Source: Erysipelotrichaceae bacterium (GTDB lineage Bacteria; Bacillota_I; Bacilli_A; Erysipelotrichales; Erysipelotrichaceae). From it: a stretch of DNA of 56,263 bases. The position numbers were made by a program, and so were the translations under genes. The DNA lies in contig JAFYHQ010000031.1 of NCBI GenBank assembly GCA_017539105.1, positions 1 to 56,263 on the forward strand, given 5' to 3'. Below the pieces are notes generated by a model that was given only the letters and a program-made list of their open reading frames with translations, made no database searches and was not told the origin of the DNA. Below, one piece after another: positions 52,436 through 56,263 of the stretch (positions are counted from its first letter, which is position 1; each line of letters begins with the position of its first letter).

Positions 52436-54379
52436 ATGAGCAGCTACAAAAACCTGATCGCACCTTTGAAGATCAGAAACAAGATCTTAAGAAACCGTTT
52501 CATCACTTTGCCGATGATGCCTTTCCCGTTGACCGATGAGAAAGCAAGACCGACCCAGAAGTTCATTGAGCACTTCGTCACCAAAGCCGAAGGCGGTGCA
52601 GCCATGGTCACCTGGTCAGGCAGCGGTTTCATGCCGGACTCTTCGACCGGAGATGGTACGATGGACCTGTTCGACTTGGTCAACCAGCGCGCAATCTTCA
52701 ATATGGTCGAACGCATCCACAAGGCAGGAGCTTTGGCTTGCGTCGAAGACTTCCCGGGATCCCTGCAGGTATCGGCAGGCTTCTCTGTCTGCGGCAATTC
52801 CGTCATCGGTTCCGGCTATGACCCTGAATCCATGGGCTATACCGGCAAGATGATGACCGTCGAAGATATGGAGCTTGTTTCCGATCGCTATGCGGAAGCG
52901 GTCTATACGGCATATACACTGGGATTCGATGCGTTGCTGATGCACTTCCTAGGCAACGACCCGATCGGCCAGTTCATTTCGCCTGTCACGAACAAGCGTA
53001 CCGATGAATTCGGCGGTTCCGTCGAAAACAGATGGCGCTTCCCTATCATGATCATCGACAAGGTCAGACAGAGAGTCGGGGACAATATGATCTTATGGCT
53101 GAGGACTGGCGGTGCCGATGTCTTCGAAGGAGGTATCACGATCGAAGATACGATCGAGGCATGCCATCTGCTGGAAGGCAAGGTCGATATCATCGAAGCC
53201 GGTCAGTCGCCAAGACCGGTCACCAAGGCCTGGGAGATCACCGAGCTGCCTTTCCTGAACGATTACTCCAGTGACCCGGAAATGCATCTCAACTTAAGCA
53301 AGAAACTGAAAGCAGCCAACCTGAAGATGCAGGTCATGTATACAGGCGCCAATCAGGATCCTGACAGGATGGAAGAGATCCTGGAGAATGGCTGGGCTGA
53401 TATCATCGGCTGCTGCCGAGGCGTATTGGCCGATCCGAATGTCATGAACAAGGTCTACAACCATGACGTGAAAAACATCACGCCTTGCGTCAAGTGTCTC
53501 AAGTGCGTCGATACGCCGCTGGAGATCTGTTGCACGGTCAACCCGAAGTATGGCCATGAGTATGACTACAAAGTCATGAATGTCCCTGCTTCCACCGTGA
53601 AGAAGGTTGGTATCGTGGGTGGAGGGCCTGCAGGCATCAATGCGGCGATCAACGCTTATGACAGGGGTCATAAGGTCACACTGTTCGAGAAGAGCGATCG
53701 TCTGGGCGGAAGGATGGTCTTCTGCGACAAGATGGAATTCAAGAACAGCTATCTCAGATACAAGAACTATCTGCTGGAACAGCTCAAGAGCAGAGACATC
53801 GAGGTTCGCATGAACTGCGAAGCAACCAAGGAACAGCTGGAAAAGGAAGGCTATGACGAGGTCATCATCGCGATCGGTGCGGACAACAGAGCGCTCAATA
53901 TCGAAGGCATGGATGACTACATCTTCGCTTCGGATATCTATGAGAACGATGCGGAAGTCAATGGCGATGTCGTGATCATCGGTGGCGGTGCGATCGGCTG
54001 CGAGACGGCGTTGTATCTGACCAGAAGAGGCTATCATGTGACGGTGCTGGAAGCGACAGATAAACTGTGTGGCAACTGTCACGTCGAATACATGAGAGCG
54101 CTGATGTATCCGCTGCTGCAGCAGGAAGGTTTCGAGTCCTATGTCTCAGCCAAAGTCTGCAAGGTCGAGGATGGCAAGGTCTTCTTCGAACAGGAAGGCG
54201 AGATGAAGTCGGTCAAGGCGGATACCGTCGTCCTGTCGGTGGGCATGGTTCCGAGGATGCAGGAAGCGGTCGATCTGGCTCCGGCAAATACGAAGGTCTG
54301 CTTCATCGGCGACTGCAACAAGGCTTCGGACGTGAAGTATGCGGTAGCTTCGGCATATGATACGACATTGAGGATCTAA
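52436..54379 (+). CDS. Old-yellow-enzyme family FAD/FMN/4Fe-4S reductase
   Basis: This 647-residue three-part flavoenzyme resembles 2,4-dienoyl-CoA reductase and bile-acid/enoate reductases. The FMN-binding TIM barrel (1 to about 345) contains QFISPVTNKRTDEFGGSVENRWRF. A Cys cluster CVKCLKCVDTPLEICC, probably holding the [4Fe-4S] centre, has shorter spacing than the Escherichia coli enzyme. The FAD domain starts with VGIVGGGPAGINAAINA, and an NAD(P)H domain follows with VVIIGGGAIGCETALYL. It reduces an activated C=C bond using NAD(P)H. In this locus the substrate may be an enone aglycone. Confidence 0.9.
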   Translation: MSSYKNLIAPLKIRNKILRNRFITLPMMPFPLTDEKARPTQKFIEHFVTKAEGGAAMVTWSGSGFMPDSSTGDGTMDLFDLVNQRAIFNMVERIHKAGALACVEDFPGSLQVSAGFSVCGNSVIGSGYDPESMGYTGKMMTVEDMELVSDRYAEAVYTAYTLGFDALLMHFLGNDPIGQFISPVTNKRTDEFGGSVENRWRFPIMIIDKVRQRVGDNMILWLRTGGADVFEGGITIEDTIEACHLLEGKVDIIEAGQSPRPVTKAWEITELPFLNDYSSDPEMHLNLSKKLKAANLKMQVMYTGANQDPDRMEEILENGWADIIGCCRGVLADPNVMNKVYNHDVKNITPCVKCLKCVDTPLEICCTVNPKYGHEYDYKVMNVPASTVKKVGIVGGGPAGINAAINAYDRGHKVTLFEKSDRLGGRMVFCDKMEFKNSYLRYKNYLLEQLKSRDIEVRMNCEATKEQLEKEGYDEVIIAIGADNRALNIEGMDDYIFASDIYENDAEVNGDVVIIGGGAIGCETALYLTRRGYHVTVLEATDKLCGNCHVEYMRALMYPLLQQEGFESYVSAKVCKVEDGKVFFEQEGEMKSVKADTVVLSVGMVPRMQEAVDLAPANTKVCFIGDCNKASDVKYAVASAYDTTLRI

Positions 54380-55240
54380 GTGAACGAAATAAAACAGAAA
54401 ATAGCTTATCTTTATCTGGATCTCTATCCCCCTGGGATAGAGATTTCAGGTGAAGGGACCTGTTTCGATGAGGAGGGAAGATTCTATTGCTGCATCTGCG
54501 GGGATGGACTTCCGAAGATCCTGAGAGTCGATCAGAAGAAACAGGCTGAAGTCTTTGCGGAATTGTCGGCAGAGGACAGGCCCTGCGGTCTGGTTTTCCA
54601 TGATGGAAGATATTATTGCTGCTGCTTGAACGGCGTTCTGTATGTCCTGAATCAAGACGGAAAGATCATTGACGGGATCACACCGATCTATGAAGAACGT
54701 TCCCTGATGATGAATGATCTGATCTTTATCGATGACGACATCTATGTCACGGATTTCAGAGGTGATTACATCCGTCGCAGCGGAGGCGTCTTCGTTCTTA
54801 AGGCGGAAGACCGTTATCGCAGAGCGGAGCTTCTGCTGGGCGGATTGTGTTCCCCGAACGGCATCGCTTATCATGATGGGAGGCTCTTTGTTTCCGAGAC
54901 GACAGCCAATGATGTTCTCAGGATACAGCTGGATAGAAACAAAAAGGCCGCAGAGGAATTCGGAGTCATGCCGATCTATAGCAATATTGGTAAAGGCGGA
55001 GGTTTGGATTCGATCAAGATGTCATCCGATGGCTTGCTGTATCAGGCGGTGATCGCCAGAGGCAGAGTCCTGGAACTGGATGAGGAAGGCATCGTGAAAG
55101 AGATCATCACCGTTGAAGGCGCAGAGGAAGGAAAGAACCTGCTGACACCGAATCTTGCCCTGAATGAAAAAGAAGGCTATGGACTGATCCTGGCCTTCGG
55201 AAGCGACGGTCTGAAGCTGATGCGCTTTGCTATCGAATAA
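54380..55240 (+). CDS. SMP-30/gluconolactonase-like protein
   Basis: This 286-residue beta-propeller protein uses a GTG start directly after the reductase stop (TAA-GTG), with GAGG seven bases upstream. Segments such as RPCGLVFHDGRYYCCCLNGVLYVL, NDLIFIDDDIYVTDFRG and CSPNGIAYHDGRLFVSETTANDVLRI show the SMP-30 pattern with metal-binding Asn and Asp residues (SPNG; DIYVTD). Family members hydrolyse lactones of sugars or act as metal-dependent lactonases. It is cytoplasmic and presumably opens a lactone formed in the pathway. Activity is not proven for this protein. Confidence 0.85.
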   Translation: MNEIKQKIAYLYLDLYPPGIEISGEGTCFDEEGRFYCCICGDGLPKILRVDQKKQAEVFAELSAEDRPCGLVFHDGRYYCCCLNGVLYVLNQDGKIIDGITPIYEERSLMMNDLIFIDDDIYVTDFRGDYIRRSGGVFVLKAEDRYRRAELLLGGLCSPNGIAYHDGRLFVSETTANDVLRIQLDRNKKAAEEFGVMPIYSNIGKGGGLDSIKMSSDGLLYQAVIARGRVLELDEEGIVKEIITVEGAEEGKNLLTPNLALNEKEGYGLILAFGSDGLKLMRFAIE

Positions 55241-55260
55241 CGTTTTTAAACAATGTGAAG

Positions 55261-55282
55261 CCGAGGTTCCCCTCGGTTTTTA
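55261..55282. terminator. Bidirectional terminator
   Basis: Stem ccgagg-ttcc-cctcgg (55261-55276) followed by TTTTTA. It serves the SMP-30-like gene and, through its reverse complement, the convergent membrane protein gene. Confidence 0.7.
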
Positions 55283-56002
55283 CATGGCCAGCAATGCCAG
55301 CAGCGAGATCAGGCCAAAGACTGGCATGATCGGCAGCAGATACAGCAGTTTTACCGGAAACAGAGCGTACAGCTTTTCCAGAATGATGTTGTCTGGATGA
55401 TAGGTGAAGATATAATTCGATTCTTTGTTGAGTCCGCTTTTTCTCAAGATGAAATTGATGACGTGAGCGATCGAAGCAAGCAGGAAGATCATGAACATGT
55501 TCCATAGGGCATCTTTCAGATCGGGTTCATATACTTTTAAGGTGTAGAAGCTCAGGCAGGTGATGATCAGCAGTCCGTGGTAGCCATAGAAACCGATTGC
55601 CTGCTTGGAGTAGAACAGCTGATCGTTGTTGTAGGAGTCAGGCATGACAAACGCCAGCACTGCGCCTAGCGTTCCGATGATGATACAGAACGCCATGAGA
55701 TGCTTATCATTGGCCAAGGCCGCGATGATGCACAGGATCGTCGACTGGTTGCACAGGTAGCAGGGCAGTTCGTTGAAATAGTTATAGTTGGAACGGATAT
55801 CTTTTAGAGAGAATTTGTATAACCTGAGGATGATCAGCTCGATGATGCTGAGGATGAGGATCAGCCTGAGACGTTCTTCATAAGGAAGCTTTCTGCCAAA
55901 GAAAGTCACAAGGAAAAGACCCAGACTTGTCAGCAGTACATAGAACCACCAGCCTGCGCCAAAGACTCTGATACGGAACTCTTTCGAGAAATAGTGATTC
56001 AT
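55280..56002 (-). CDS. YwaF/TMEM164-type integral membrane protein
   Basis: This 240-residue protein has about seven membrane segments of the TIGR02206/YwaF family, found in Firmicutes and related to the TMEM164 acyltransferase family. The family's conserved NELPCYLCNQSTIL and the later HGLLIITCLSFY are present. The ATG at 56002 (MNHYFSKEFRI) gives the normal family length of about 236 residues; longer in-frame readings add a non-membrane, implausible N-terminus. It has no Shine-Dalgarno site, but a TATAAT box ends seven bases upstream, suggesting leaderless translation. Function is unknown; a lipid or membrane role is inferred. Confidence 0.8.
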   Translation of the reverse strand: MNHYFSKEFRIRVFGAGWWFYVLLTSLGLFLVTFFGRKLPYEERLRLILILSIIELIILRLYKFSLKDIRSNYNYFNELPCYLCNQSTILCIIAALANDKHLMAFCIIIGTLGAVLAFVMPDSYNNDQLFYSKQAIGFYGYHGLLIITCLSFYTLKVYEPDLKDALWNMFMIFLLASIAHVINFILRKSGLNKESNYIFTYHPDNIILEKLYALFPVKLLYLLPIMPVFGLISLLALLAM

Positions 56003-56009
56003 TAACAGC

Positions 56010-56038
56010 ATTATAATCTCTATGATTCCGATTGTCAT
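56010..56038 (-). promoter_or_regulatory. Promoter of the YwaF-like gene, likely leaderless transcript
   Basis: On the minus strand ATGACA and TATAAT (56010-56015) are 17 bases apart, and the ATG at 56002 follows after seven bases. Confidence 0.55.
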
Positions 56039-56114
56039 GATATGGTCAAAGAAACGATAAAGAGAACGCAAATAGTATAAAATTGAACGTAGAAGATGTG
56101 AAAAAGGAGGGAAT

Positions 56115-56263
56115 ATGCTCAAAAAAGCCTGGCTGCTGTTTATCAATACATTCAGCATCTCGATGACCGCGAATTCCGGTTACGCGATGCTTGGAGTCAT
56201 CAAAAACCGTTTCGTGGACAAATACGGATGGTTCAGCAAGGAAGAGATGGAAGACTATATCGC
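56115..56263 (+). CDS. Chromate transporter family protein, N-terminal part
   Basis: The first 49 codons of a gene that runs off the right edge. MLKKAWLLFINTFSISMTANSGYAMLGVIKNRFVDKYGWFSKEEMEDYIA resembles the start of CHR-type chromate transporters (YAML-x2-I-x4-V-x3-GW-x3-E-E). Related two-gene CHR systems occur in gut Firmicutes. It starts after AAAAAGGAGGGA. The rest of the protein is not in the window, so transport of chromate, as opposed to another anion, cannot be judged. Confidence 0.75.
   Translation, partial: MLKKAWLLFINTFSISMTANSGYAMLGVIKNRFVDKYGWFSKEEMEDYI

Noticed and set aside
1-56263. tRNA or rRNA genes, insertion sequences, prophage
   Set aside because: No tRNA arm pattern (GTTCGA with CCA-like ends), rRNA-like stretch, transposase or phage structural gene was recognised in either strand.
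1-56263. Reassigned TGA codon
   Set aside because: Many clear genes end at TGA at the expected length, including RR, ABC and RT-adjacent genes, and no TGA interrupts a conserved domain.

Overview
The window comes from a low-to-mid GC Bacillota (Firmicutes) chromosome. Purine-rich Shine-Dalgarno sites, an MsmK-type shared ATPase, YesMN-type regulation, DegV, YdbC, YwaF-like and BspA/DUF285 proteins suggest an Erysipelotrichia-like gut or oral anaerobe. The family is an inference; the phylum is fairly safe. TGA acts as an ordinary stop codon. There are no rRNA or tRNA genes, no CRISPR array and no insertion sequence. No gene-free stretch exceeds 300 bases; the longest is about 275 bases, at 10317-10591.

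Region 1 (1-5577) is a carbohydrate operon: the end of a solute-binding protein, two permeases, an MsmK/UgpC-type ATPase, a cytoplasmic GH5 glycosidase and a LacI regulator. Region 2 (5716-10316) holds a small unknown protein, a free-standing reverse transcriptase preceded by a foldable non-coding segment, a RelBE-like toxin-antitoxin pair with its own promoter, a PAP2 phosphatase and a divergent MFS transporter.

Region 3 (10592-25557) is the most striking part. It is a four-gene, translationally coupled surface locus: a giant modular adhesin (3992 aa), two small secreted proteins of the SipW/TasA-cargo type, and a 543-aa membrane protein that looks like a sortase substrate fused in frame to a second exported protein. 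Two pilin-like domains of the giant protein are each interrupted by a complete leucine-rich-repeat module, while a third, uninterrupted copy shows the ancestral form. The protein has no membrane or sortase anchor of its own.

Region 4 (25670-39911) is mostly housekeeping: DegV, a flavoprotein, an amidohydrolase, a TfoX-like protein, a PC4-like DNA-binding protein, a GT14 glycosyltransferase, an M42 peptidase, envelope proteins of unknown role, an iron alcohol dehydrogenase, a cupin and an unusual fusion of a MATE transporter with a GHKL ATPase.

Region 5 (40012-55240) is a second sugar or glycoside locus. A YesN-type response regulator, a YesM-type kinase with almost no extracellular part and a degenerate ABC ATPase that has lost its nucleotide-binding motifs lie just upstream of an RbsBAC-type transporter. 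Beta-phosphoglucomutase, a GH3 enzyme with a NagZ-type His-Asp pair, two SDR-type reductases, an MFS transporter, an old-yellow-enzyme reductase and an SMP-30-like protein follow. The likely theme is uptake and cleavage of a glycoside and reduction of its aglycone. The window ends with a YwaF-like membrane protein and the start of a chromate-type transporter.
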